Shown: positions 37,198 through 46,249 of the stretch, in pieces
Numbering within the stretch: position 1 is the stretch's first letter
Layout of the letters: every line of letters starts with the position of its first letter
DNA from: VRUE01 sp035605695
GTDB taxonomy: Bacteria > Actinomycetota > Thermoleophilia > Solirubrobacterales > 70-9
DNA: 64,000 nucleotides
Direction: 5' to 3'
Assembly: GCA_035605695.1 (NCBI GenBank)
Contig: DATNGZ010000015.1
Coordinates: forward strand, 4,968-68,967
Notes under the pieces: generated by a model
Told to the model about the DNA's origin: nothing
Database searches by the model: none
The model's input: the letters and a program-made list of their open reading frames with translations, nothing else
Position numbers and translations under genes: made by a program

Positions 37198-37267
37198 GGG
37201 CGAGTCCGTGAGGGTCTGCGGACAGCGCTTCGCGCTTGAGTGTCCGCAGACCCTCACGGACTCGCCC
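37198..37267. repeat. Palindrome (70 bp) between convergent genes
   Basis: Perfect 27-bp arms at 37198-37224 and 37241-37267 (starting GGGCGAGTCCGTGAGGG) flank a 16-nt loop that itself contains GCGC-TTC-GCGC. It lies after sdhE and after the small minus-strand gene at 37362. A terminator role is possible here, but there is no T-tract on either side and the stem is far longer than needed. Confidence 0.92.
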
Positions 37268-37361
37268 TCTCCCGATTTGAAGGCGGGTCAAGCGCAAACG
37301 CATCTTGGGCTTCGAGCCCACTGGCTCTCGGATCTCAGAGCCCTTAGGGATTTGGGCACAC

Positions 37362-37529
37362 TCAGTGGCCTGAGTGCGTGGCGCTGATCACGACCACAGC
37401 GATTGAGAGGACTACCATCACGGCAGTGAGGAACCGGAGCATGAGGTCTCGGCGTTCCCATTCCTTGCGCTCGAGACGATCGATGCGGTTCTCTAGCCGG
37501 TCGACTCTGGCTGTCTCCCAGGACTCCAT
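37362..37529 (-). CDS. Small coiled-coil membrane protein (55 aa)
   Basis: The reading frame encodes a 55-residue protein: an amphipathic, charged helix (VDRLENRIDRLERKEWERRD) followed by one transmembrane helix (LRFLTAVMVVLSIAVVVISA) and THSGH. Leucine/isoleucine spacing in the first part suggests a short coiled coil. TAGACT ends 9 nt before the ATG, the same promoter layout as its neighbours, which supports it being a real gene. Function unknown; similar tiny proteins can be missed by gene callers. Confidence 0.65.
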   Translation of the reverse strand: MESWETARVDRLENRIDRLERKEWERRDLMLRFLTAVMVVLSIAVVVISATHSGH

Positions 37530-37585
37530 GCAGCGCTTAGTCTAGCAGACAAAACACTTCAGTGAGAGCGCTGGAGCGTTCTCGC

Positions 37586-38785
37586 TCAGCCGGGCCGGTC
37601 GAGGCCGACGCGGCGGGCCAGCCACTGAGCTCCTACGGTGTCGGTCAGGCCGTGGGCGGCTATCGAGGCGATGATTGCTATCGAGGCGACGTCGAAGATC
37701 AGGTTGGCTTCGCCGACGTCGGACTTGAGCACGAAGAGGGCGAAGAGCATTGAGGCGACGCCCTTGGGGCCGAACCAGGACATGAAGAGCTTCTGGGGGC
37801 GCGGGATGCCGGTTTTGACGAAGGAGAGCATCACTGCCAAGGGGCGGGCGACGAGCAGGGCGAAGACGACGAAGAGGATCAGCGGCGGGATGCTGTGGTG
37901 GAAGCCGGTGGCGACGATCAGGGCGCCGAAGGCGAAGAAGGTGAGGACCTGCAGGATCGCGCTGGTGTTCTCGGCGAACTCGACGAAGCCCTCGGGCACC
38001 TCTCTCTCGCTCGCCGCCATCGCGATGCCGCAGACAAAGGCCGCGATCAACCCGTTGCCGATCGTCACTTCGGCGAGGCCGAAGGCGAAGAGGGCGATGC
38101 CGACCGCGTAGATCCCCTCGTAGCGGGCGGTGAGGCCGCCGCCAGGAAGGTGGTGATGAAGGCGCCCGCCAAGCGTCCCGAGTCCGATGCCGACGGCGGC
38201 ACCGAAAAGCGCCTCGCCGACCAGCTTCGCCGCTTCGCCTCCCGGGTCGCCGCCGGGGCCGGCGAGGACGAGGAAGAAGAGGACGAAGGGCAGGGCGAGG
38301 CCGTCGTTGAGCCCGGACTCGAGGTTGAGTGTGTGGCGGACGGAAGCCGGCACGATTCGCGAGGTGACGACCGCCGAGGTGACCACCGGATCGGTCGGCG
38401 AGAGCACGGCCGCGAGCAGCAGCGCCTCGGCCCAGCTGAGGTCGGGGAAGAGCGCCTTGGCGGCCAGCCCGAGCAGCACCATCGTGATCGGCATCGCGAT
38501 CACCAGCGCTCGCGCCACCGGGCTCCAGTGGCGGCGCAGCAGCTCGCGCTCGACGAACATCCCGTCGGAGAAGAGGGTGAGAATCAACGCCAGCTCGACC
38601 AGCTCGACGATCGACTCGGATTTGGCGTCGACATCGACGACGCCAAGAGCGGCGAGCAGGATCCCCAGCGCTACCGACAGCACCGAGGCCGAAAGCACAG
38701 TGCCCTTCATCACCCCAGAGAGGGCCGCGACCAAGGTCAACAGCCCGCCGAAGATCAGAACCGCGTCGCCGAAGCTGATTCCCAT
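37586..38785 (-). CDS. Na+/H+ antiporter (CPA1/NhaP-like)
   Basis: A 399-residue polytopic membrane protein with about 12 helices of the cation:proton antiporter fold. The conserved core segment ALLLAAVLSPTDPVVTSAVVTS carries the TDP/ASP motif of CPA1 proteins, and LNLESGLNDGLALPFVLF contains the paired acidic residues (ND) of the transport site. It exports Na+ or K+ against protons for pH and salt balance. TAGGTT ends 9 nt before the ATG. Confidence 0.92.
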   Translation of the reverse strand: MGISFGDAVLIFGGLLTLVAALSGVMKGTVLSASVLSVALGILLAALGVVDVDAKSESIVELVELALILTLFSDGMFVERELLRRHWSPVARALVIAMPITMVLLGLAAKALFPDLSWAEALLLAAVLSPTDPVVTSAVVTSRIVPASVRHTLNLESGLNDGLALPFVLFFLVLAGPGGDPGGEAAKLVGEALFGAAVGIGLGTLGGRLHHHLPGGGLTARYEGIYAVGIALFAFGLAEVTIGNGLIAAFVCGIAMAASEREVPEGFVEFAENTSAILQVLTFFAFGALIVATGFHHSIPPLILFVVFALLVARPLAVMLSFVKTGIPRPQKLFMSWFGPKGVASMLFALFVLKSDVGEANLIFDVASIAIIASIAAHGLTDTVGAQWLARRVGLDRPG

Positions 38786-38797
38786 CAGAGCTGGAAC

Positions 38798-40024
38798 CTA
38801 GACCAGGCCAACCGGCCAGGCGCTGAGCCGCTCACCAAAAGTCACCGCTCGCTCGCCCATGTAGAGCACAACTCCGCGGACGAACCGCTCTCCGAGGCTC
38901 TGCTCGAGGCGCTCAAATCGCCTGAAGTCACGCGCGTCGACGCTGCGTGCGCCCTTCACCTCGATCCCAACCACCCGGCCGTCGGCAGCTTCGACCAAGA
39001 AGTCGACCTCCGTGCCCTTTGTGGTCCGGTAGTGCATGACGTCACTCCCGCCACCCGCCACGCCGACGCCCTTGACCAGCTCCATCCCCACATAGCTCTC
39101 GAGCACCAAACCGCGCAGTGTGTCGTCCTCGAGCAGCCGGCCGCGATCGACGCGGAGCAATTGGCAAAGCAAGCCAACATCGCTGACCAACAGCTTCGGA
39201 GCCTTGACCAGCCGCGGTCCAAGACTGCTGTGCCAGGCCCCAAGCCGACGCAGCAGGAAGACTCGAGCCAGCAGCGCCACGTATCGATCGATCGAGCTGT
39301 TCGGGATTCCGAGATCCTGACTCAAGCCGCTCTTGTTAAGCGGACCTCGGGTGCGCAACGCGATTGCGCTCAGCAGAGCCGGGAGCTGCTCCAGGCGCTC
39401 AATGTCTGCCATCCCCCGGATATCGCGCTCGAGGAGCGTGTTCAGGTAGCTCGAGAACCATTGGCTCCGCCGCTCGCTGTCCTTCCGCGCTACCGCCTCC
39501 GGATAACCGCCGGCGAGGAGGCGAGAAACCAGCTTCTCCACGCTCAGCTCCCGGGCCGGCGGCCGTGGCTGGTCGGCGAAAAGCAGGTCGACGATTCCGC
39601 TCCCGGGCCTTCCCTCGATCTCGGCGGTTGAGAATGGCCAGAGCGTCAGGACCTCCATTCGCCCGGCGAGAGCCTCGGCGACCGAAGGCACGAAGAGCAC
39701 GTTCGCCGAGCCGGTAAGGAGAAAGCGCCCCGGGCGCCGGTCCCGATCTACGGCAGCCTTGATCGGCAGGAGGAGCTCGGGGGCTCGCTGGATCTCGTCG
39801 AAAACCACCGGGCCGGCGAAGCGCTCAACGAAGGCAACCGGATCGTTGCGCGCCCCTGCCAACTCGGTTGGATCATCCAGCGTGACGTACTCCGCCGAAT
39901 GGCCCCGCCCGGCAAGGCTCGTCACAAGCGTGCTCTTCCCGGTCTGGCGTCCGCCGATCAAGGTCACGACCGGCGTGTCGGCAAGCGCCGCCAGCAATCG
40001 GCCCGTGAGGGCACGCTCAATCAT
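38798..40024 (-). CDS. AAA_14/DUF4143 ATPase
   Basis: A 408-residue protein of the widespread two-domain family: AAA_14 ATPase with Walker A GGRQTGKST (residues 24-32), Walker B VVFDEIQRAPELL (about 92-104) and sensor TGSANVLF, followed by DUF4143, which has a degenerate PD-(D/E)XK nuclease-like core (TEVDFLVEAADGRVVGIEVKGA). The true cellular role is unknown; these genes are often horizontally mobile and self-regulated. TAAATT sits 6 nt before the ATG, and two identical 17-bp direct repeats lie immediately upstream. Confidence 0.9.
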   Translation of the reverse strand: MIERALTGRLLAALADTPVVTLIGGRQTGKSTLVTSLAGRGHSAEYVTLDDPTELAGARNDPVAFVERFAGPVVFDEIQRAPELLLPIKAAVDRDRRPGRFLLTGSANVLFVPSVAEALAGRMEVLTLWPFSTAEIEGRPGSGIVDLLFADQPRPPARELSVEKLVSRLLAGGYPEAVARKDSERRSQWFSSYLNTLLERDIRGMADIERLEQLPALLSAIALRTRGPLNKSGLSQDLGIPNSSIDRYVALLARVFLLRRLGAWHSSLGPRLVKAPKLLVSDVGLLCQLLRVDRGRLLEDDTLRGLVLESYVGMELVKGVGVAGGGSDVMHYRTTKGTEVDFLVEAADGRVVGIEVKGARSVDARDFRRFERLEQSLGERFVRGVVLYMGERAVTFGERLSAWPVGLV

Positions 40025-40030
40025 GGAGAG

Positions 40031-40075
40031 AATTTACCACGATGTGGGGAAATATTCCCCACGATGTGGGGAAAT
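40031..40075 (-). promoter_or_regulatory. Promoter and 22-bp-period operator of the AAA_14 ATPase
   Basis: The -10-like TAAATT is at 40031-40036 (minus strand). Upstream, the 17-mer CCACGATGTGGGGAAAT occurs at 40037-40053 and again at 40059-40075, exactly 22 bp apart (two helical turns). Together they create the inverted repeat GTGGGGAA-ATA-TTCCCCAC (40044-40062). This is a tight operator over the -35 region, ending at the asd stop codon. The ATPase itself or an unlinked regulator may bind it. Confidence 0.7.
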
Positions 40076-41097
40076 CTACCCCAGCAAGTTCCGCTCGATC
40101 AACAGCTCGGCGACTTGGACCGCGTTGGTTGCGGCGCCCTTGCGCAGGTTGTCGCCTGCCACCCAGAGGTTGAGGGTGCGCTCCTGGCCGGGGTCGCGCC
40201 GGATGCGGCCGACGAGGACGTCGTCTTGGCCGGCGGCGTCGATCGCCATCGGGTAGATGCCGGCGGCAGGGTCGTCGACGACGATCACTCCGGGAGCCTC
40301 CGCGAGCAGGGCGCGGCAATCTTCGGGCGAGAGGTCCTCGCGGGTGCGCACGTTGACTGACTCCGAGTGGCCGCTGACCACCGGCACGCGGGCACAGGTG
40401 GCCGAGATCGCAACCTCGTCGCCGATCGCGAGGATCTTGCGCGTCTCCGCCATCACCTTGCGCTCCTCGGTGGTGTAGTCGTCACCCTCCTTGAAGACCT
40501 CGACCTGGGGCAGCACGTTGAAGGCGATCCGGTGCGGATAGATCTGCGGGTCGGCGGGGTCCTCGCCGGCCAGAACCGCCCGCGATTGCGACTGCAGCTC
40601 CTCGATCGCACGCTGGCCGGTGCCGGAGACGGCCTGGTAGGTGGAGACGACGAGGCGCTCGAGGCCGACCGCATGGTGGATAGGCGCCAGCGCCATCATC
40701 GCCACCATCGTCGTGCAGTTGGGATTGGCGACGATGCCCTTGTGGGCGTCGGCCGCCTCCGGGTTGACCCCGGCGACGACAAGCGGCACGTCCTCGTGCA
40801 TGCGCCAGTAGCTGGTGTTGTCGACGACGACGGCGCCGGCCTCGACCAGCTTGGGAGCCCACTCGGAGCTGACCGAGCCGCCGGCCGAGGAGAGCACGAC
40901 GTCAAGTCCCTGGATCGTCTCCGGGCTCAGCGGCCTGCACTCGATCTCCGAGCCATTCCAGCCGAGCTTGCGCCCGGCCGAGCGCTCGGAGGCGAAGGGA
41001 ACGACCTCGGCGGCGGGAAAATCGCGTTCGGCGAGCACCGCGAGGATGGTCGAACCGACGGCGCCGGTGGCGCCCAGCACCCCCACCCGGTAGCCCC

Positions 41098-41101
<4 letters not shown>
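40076..41101 (-). CDS. asd: Aspartate-semialdehyde dehydrogenase
   Basis: NADPH-dependent reduction of aspartyl phosphate to the semialdehyde, the branch point to lysine, threonine and methionine. The 341-residue protein has VGVLGATGAVGS (residues 6-17), SAGGSVSSEW, the active-site cysteine in NPNCTTMV near residue 129, and the conserved QAVSGTGQRA. The start ATG 41099-41101 overlaps the lysC stop (ATGA), so kinase and dehydrogenase of the same pathway are coupled. Confidence 0.97.
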
Positions 41102-42399
<1,298 letters not shown>

Positions 42400-42414
42400 A
42401 GAAGGTTGAGGATA

Positions 42415-42434
42415 GTCGGCCCTAACGGGCCGAC
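42415..42434 (-). terminator. Short hairpin between the 42485 gene and lysC
   Basis: GTCGGCCC-TAAC-GGGCCGAC is a perfect 8-bp stem downstream of the minus-strand gene ending at 42485 and just before the lysC -10 box. It would separate the two transcripts. There is no T-tract. Confidence 0.5.
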
Positions 42435-42484
42435 GTCATCGCACCGACGTCACGCCGATGGAGAACTCGTGCGCTCGCGGTCCG

Positions 42485-42718
42485 CTACTCGGAGCCGCCG
42501 AGGTTGCCGAGCATCGCGTGCTCGGCCATGCGGATCAGGCCGAGGGCCATGTGGGGGCGCATATCGCTGGTCCGCACGCGGACGTGGGAGCCGTGGGGTC
42601 CGACGACCTCGACGATCGTGCAGACGTCGCCGATCTGGCAGTCCTCGCCGTAGTCGGCTTCCAGCGCCTCCATCTGGGCGGTGACCACCTGGCCCATCTT
42701 GCTCTGGTCAATCGGCAT
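42485..42718 (-). CDS. Conserved hypothetical protein (77 aa)
   Basis: Not recognised. A 77-residue, acidic protein: helical N-terminus (MGQVVTAQMEALEADYGEDCQIGDVCTIVEVV) then a strand-rich part with VGPHGSHVRVRTSD and a terminal helix. The stop of the RelE-like gene is 9 nt upstream, so it probably lies on the same transcript as the toxin-antitoxin pair, which is unusual. A link to that pair is not shown by sequence. Confidence 0.65.
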   Translation of the reverse strand: MPIDQSKMGQVVTAQMEALEADYGEDCQIGDVCTIVEVVGPHGSHVRVRTSDMRPHMALGLIRMAEHAMLGNLGGSE

Positions 42719-42727
42719 CTCGTGTCC

Positions 42728-43135
42728 TCAGTTCTTTGCTGATTCCGCCGCCCGGAGCCTCTGGGCGGCCTTGCGTTCCTTGCGGCTGCCGAACAGCTCC
42801 ATCATCGATTCGGCGAGGCTCGCCGCATCGGCGTTGTCGACGTGGTCGGCCCTCTTCTTCGCCTCTTCGTAGCAAGCCCCGTCATCCCTATCTCCAATCA
42901 CGCAAACCGTTGCCACGGTCTCGGCCTTGTCGACGCGGAAGACGATGCGCCAATCTCGGTGCCCGACAGTGATCTTGCGCCAACCGACGAGATCTCGGCC
43001 AAGTGGCTCGCCGGCCTGGGAGCCTTTGGCTTCAATCTCCAAGAGCTTCTTGAAAAAGGCCTTGAGCTTGCCGCTCTCACTGTGCTTGGCGAGGTCGGCG
43101 ATCGCATCGTCTATCAGCTCGACCCGCACTGACAC
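42728..43135 (-). CDS. RelE/ParE-like toxin with C-terminal extension
   Basis: A 135-residue protein whose first ~95 residues match the RelE/ParE toxin fold: VELIDDAIADLAKHSESGK, LEIEAKGSQAGEPLGRDLVGWRKITVGHRDWRIVFRVD, then ATVCVIGDRDDGACYEEA. Such toxins cut ribosome-bound mRNA or block gyrase. The last ~40 residues (DNADAASLAESMMELFGSRKERKAAQRLRAAESAKN) are an extra charged helix absent from minimal family members. The antitoxin gene ends 5 nt upstream. Confidence 0.8.
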   Translation of the reverse strand: MSVRVELIDDAIADLAKHSESGKLKAFFKKLLEIEAKGSQAGEPLGRDLVGWRKITVGHRDWRIVFRVDKAETVATVCVIGDRDDGACYEEAKKRADHVDNADAASLAESMMELFGSRKERKAAQRLRAAESAKN

Positions 43136-43140
43136 GCGAC

Positions 43141-43437
43141 CTAGCCTTCTTCCAGCTCGTCGCGGGTGAATCCAAAGCGATCAAGTACATCGTCGAGGGA
43201 ATGCCGCCGCTCGCTTGCAGTGAGAAGGCGGGTGAGGGCGAGCGAGACATCCAAAAGGCGCTCCTCCAGCTCCTCGGTGCGTTCAAGTGCGTCGATGCTG
43301 ACAATCGCGGCGACGGGCTTGCTGTTTCGCATCAGCACCCGCTTCTCCCCCTGCTCGGCTGCCTTGACGAGCGCCGAGATGCCCGCCTTGCCGGCGTCGG
43401 AAATCGACATGAGCTCTTTTGTGTCAATCAGAGGCAT
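43141..43437 (-). CDS. Phd/YefM-like antitoxin
   Basis: A 98-residue protein with the Phd/YefM N-terminal DNA-binding pattern: MPLIDTKELMSISDAGKAGISALVKAAEQGEKRVLMRNSKPVAAIVSIDAL. The C-terminal helices (ELEERLLDVSLALTRLL ...) would neutralise the toxin encoded 5 nt downstream. The ATG at 43435-43437 starts the conserved domain; an upstream in-frame reading has a hydrophobic, AT-rich stretch unlikely to be coding. The AT-rich 43438-43500 upstream region is a likely promoter. Confidence 0.82.
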   Translation of the reverse strand: MPLIDTKELMSISDAGKAGISALVKAAEQGEKRVLMRNSKPVAAIVSIDALERTEELEERLLDVSLALTRLLTASERRHSLDDVLDRFGFTRDELEEG

Positions 43438-43525
43438 AGATCTACCTAGAATCCAATGTATAAAGATATAGCTAATTCCGGGTAAGAGTAGCAAATGGCC
43501 GTTACGTGGCTCACATCACACTTAC

Positions 43526-43547
43526 CGATATATCGGAGCGATATATT
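43526..43547 (+). promoter_or_regulatory. PadR operator overlapping its -10 box
   Basis: CCGATATATCGG (43525-43536) and, overlapping it, ATATATCG-GAG-CGATATAT (43528-43546), a perfect inverted repeat. TATATT (43542-43547), 9 nt before the padR ATG, is the -10-like box and lies inside the repeat. Autorepression by the PadR protein is the simplest reading. Confidence 0.7.
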
Positions 43548-43556
43548 GCGTCTCCG

Positions 43557-44111
43557 ATGGAGCTGAGCCCGACCGCCTACGTGATCCTCGGCATGATCAG
43601 CCGCGAGCCGCGCTCCGGCTATGAGATCAAGGCCCTGGTCGACGAGACGACGCGGTTCTTCTGGGCGGCCAGCTACGGGCAGATCTATCCCGAGCTGAAA
43701 CGGCTCTCGGAGGCCGGCCTGATCGAGGGCAACGAGGCCCCGCGCGGCGAGCGCAAGCGCACCGTCTACGCGATCACAGAGGACGGTGAGCGCGAGCTGG
43801 AGGACTGGCTGCGCCAGCCGCCGCAAACGATCGAGATGCGCGAAGAAGGGCTGCTGAAACTGTTCTTCGCCGGTGTGCTGCCGCCCGAGCAGGCCGCCGA
43901 GACGCTGCGCTCGATGCGCGAGTACCGGCGCGGCATCGCCGCCCGGCTGCGGGCGATGGAGCCGCGCGCAGAGGAAAAGCTGGAGCAGGACGACCCCTAC
44001 CCGCTGATGGTTCTACAGGGGGGGATCGAGTTCAACGAGTGGTTTGCAGACTGGTGCGAGCGGATGGAGGCCCACCTCCTCGACCCCGCCGCCCGCGAAA
44101 GGAGCAACTGA
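43557..44111 (+). CDS. PadR-family transcriptional regulator
   Basis: A 184-residue repressor. The winged-helix domain is typical: LSPTAYVILGMISREPRSGYEIK, FWAASYGQIYPELKRLSEAGLIE, RTVYAITEDGERELEDWL. The Vir_C-like helical tail follows (residues about 95-184) for dimerisation. It controls the MMPL exporter whose start overlaps its stop (TGATG). The ATG at 43557 is favoured over GTG 43506 because the operator and -10 box lie between them. Confidence 0.92.
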   Translation: MELSPTAYVILGMISREPRSGYEIKALVDETTRFFWAASYGQIYPELKRLSEAGLIEGNEAPRGERKRTVYAITEDGERELEDWLRQPPQTIEMREEGLLKLFFAGVLPPEQAAETLRSMREYRRGIAARLRAMEPRAEEKLEQDDPYPLMVLQGGIEFNEWFADWCERMEAHLLDPAARERSN

Positions 44112-46249
44112 TGTTCGATGCACTCGCCCGCCTCGCCGACGGTAACGCCCGCCGGGTTGGCCTCTTCGCAATCGCCTTCTTTCTCCTCGCCGCGGCGCTC
44201 GGTGGCTCGGTCGCCAGCCGCCTCGACCCTTATGGCGCCGATGACCCTTCGACCGAGACGGTCGAATCGCGGGAAAAACTGCACGACGCCGGGCTGCGGA
44301 TTCCGGCCGTGCTGGCGATCGTCAAGGATGCGCCGGTCGCCGCGCCGGCGACGCGGGCGCGGGTCGAGGCGCTCGAGCGCAGCGTGCGCAGGCGCCCCGA
44401 CGTCAAGTCGGTCACCGGCTACTACGAGACCAACTCCCCCGTCTTCGTCTCCAAGGACGGGCGCTCGACCTACTTCGCCGTCGCGCTGAAGACGTCCGAC
44501 GACAAGGTGTGGCAGGAAGCGGGCGCCGAGATCGCCGACGAACTGTCCAAGCGGCCGGGGGTAATCGTCGGCGGCGCCGCGGTCGCCCAGGAGCAGGTCA
44601 ACGATCAGGTCGAGAAGGACCTGCGGATGGCCGAGATGCTCGCCTTTCCCCTCCTCTTCCTGCTCTCCTTCCTCTTCTTCCGCAGCCTCGTCGCCTCGGT
44701 GCTGCCGCTGATGATCGGCGGCCTGGCGATCGTCGGCACCTTCCTGATCCTGCGCCTCGCCAGCGAGTTCGGTTCGATCTCGATCTTCGCCCTCAACCTG
44801 ACCACGGCGCTGGGGCTGGGCCTCTCGATCGACTACAGCCTCTTCATCGTCTCCCGTTACCGCGAGGAGATCGCCAAGGATGGGCCGGGACTGGCGGCGA
44901 TGCGACGTGTGCTCGCAACCGCGGGCCGCACCGTCTTCTTCTCCGCGCTGACGGTAAGCGCCGCGCTCGCCTCGCTGCTCGTCTTCCCCCAGCGCTTCCT
45001 CTACTCGATGGGTCTCGGCGGCGCCCTGGTGGCGCTTTTCGCGGCGCTGATCTCGCTCACTGTGCTGCCGGCGGTGCTGACCCTGCTCGGCACCCGGGTC
45101 AACTCGCTCTCGCCGCGCTTCCTGCAGCGCCGCGCCGAGGCCGATACCCGGCCCGACGAGCACGGCTTCTGGTATCGGCTTTCCCGCTTCGTCATGCGCA
45201 GGCCGGTGCCTGTGGCGACGCTCAGCGCCGCCCTGCTGATCGTGATGGGCATCCCCTTCTTCAACATCAAGTTCGACACCGTCGACCCGACCGTGCTGCC
45301 GACTTCGGCAAGCGCTCGCCAGGCCTACGAGACGGTCAGCCACGAGTTCCCGCCCTATCGCGAAACACCGATCTGGGTCGACGTCGAAGGTGGCGGACCC
45401 ACGGCAGCGGCGCGTTTCGCGGCGCAGGTGCGGCGCCTGCCCGGAGTCGCCGAAGTCAACCCCCCGCAGCGGCTGCAGGGTGACGTGACGGCGCTCCAGG
45501 TTGTCTCGTCCCACCCCTTCGTCTCCGAGGCCAGCCAGACGACCGTCAAGCGGATTCGAGCTCTCCGACCGCCACCCGGAGCCACGACCCTGGTCGGCGG
45601 CGCCACCGCCGACTTCGTCGACCTGCAGAGCAGCCTCACCAGCCACCTGCCGATCGTGCTCGCGATCATCGTCATCGCCACGCTGACGATCCTCTTCCTG
45701 ATGACCGGCTCGGTGATCCTGCCGATCAAGTCGCTGCTGATGAACTTCCTCAACCTCAGCGCCGTCTTCGGCCTGCTGGTGCTGATCTTCCAGGACGGCC
45801 GCTTCGAGGGCTTCCTCAACTACTCGAGCCCGGGCGCGATCGAGCAGACGATGCCGATCCTGCTCTTCGCGGTCGCCTTCGGCCTCTCCACCGACTACGC
45901 CGTCTTCCTGCTCTCGCGGATCAAGGAGGCGCGCGACAACGGCGCCTCTGACTCGGAGTGCGTCGCGATCGGGCTCGAGCGGACCGGCCGCATCGTCACC
46001 GCGGCCGCCCTGCTCTTCGCGGTCGCGATGTTCGCCTTCGCCACCTCCCAGATCATCTTCATCAAGGAGAACGGCATCGGCACCGCGCTGGCGGTCCTGA
46101 TCGACGCCAGCATCGTCCGCGCCCTGCTCGTCCCCTCGCTGATGGAGCTGCTCGGCAAATGGAACTGGTGGGCGCCGAAACCGCTGCGCCGGCTGCACGA
46201 ACGGTTCGGGATCAGCGAGACGAGCGTGGCCGAGCCAGAGGGCGCTTAG
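44111..46249 (+). CDS. MMPL/RND-family exporter controlled by PadR
   Basis: A 712-residue membrane transporter with the two-fold MmpL arrangement. Proton-relay motifs are GLSIDYSLFIVSRYREE in the first half and GLSTDYAVFLLSRIKE in the second. Two large extracytoplasmic loops follow the first helix of each half. A lipid or drug-like substrate is expected for the family; the linked PadR suggests induction by a small hydrophobic ligand. The start is coupled to padR by TGATG. Its 3' end overlaps the convergent gene by 38 bp. Confidence 0.92.
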   Translation: MFDALARLADGNARRVGLFAIAFFLLAAALGGSVASRLDPYGADDPSTETVESREKLHDAGLRIPAVLAIVKDAPVAAPATRARVEALERSVRRRPDVKSVTGYYETNSPVFVSKDGRSTYFAVALKTSDDKVWQEAGAEIADELSKRPGVIVGGAAVAQEQVNDQVEKDLRMAEMLAFPLLFLLSFLFFRSLVASVLPLMIGGLAIVGTFLILRLASEFGSISIFALNLTTALGLGLSIDYSLFIVSRYREEIAKDGPGLAAMRRVLATAGRTVFFSALTVSAALASLLVFPQRFLYSMGLGGALVALFAALISLTVLPAVLTLLGTRVNSLSPRFLQRRAEADTRPDEHGFWYRLSRFVMRRPVPVATLSAALLIVMGIPFFNIKFDTVDPTVLPTSASARQAYETVSHEFPPYRETPIWVDVEGGGPTAAARFAAQVRRLPGVAEVNPPQRLQGDVTALQVVSSHPFVSEASQTTVKRIRALRPPPGATTLVGGATADFVDLQSSLTSHLPIVLAIIVIATLTILFLMTGSVILPIKSLLMNFLNLSAVFGLLVLIFQDGRFEGFLNYSSPGAIEQTMPILLFAVAFGLSTDYAVFLLSRIKEARDNGASDSECVAIGLERTGRIVTAAALLFAVAMFAFATSQIIFIKENGIGTALAVLIDASIVRALLVPSLMELLGKWNWWAPKPLRRLHERFGISETSVAEPEGA

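Noticed and set aside
37198..37267. 27-bp inverted repeats as the ends of an insertion sequence
   Set aside because: The arms enclose only 16 nt and no transposase; no flanking direct repeats were seen.
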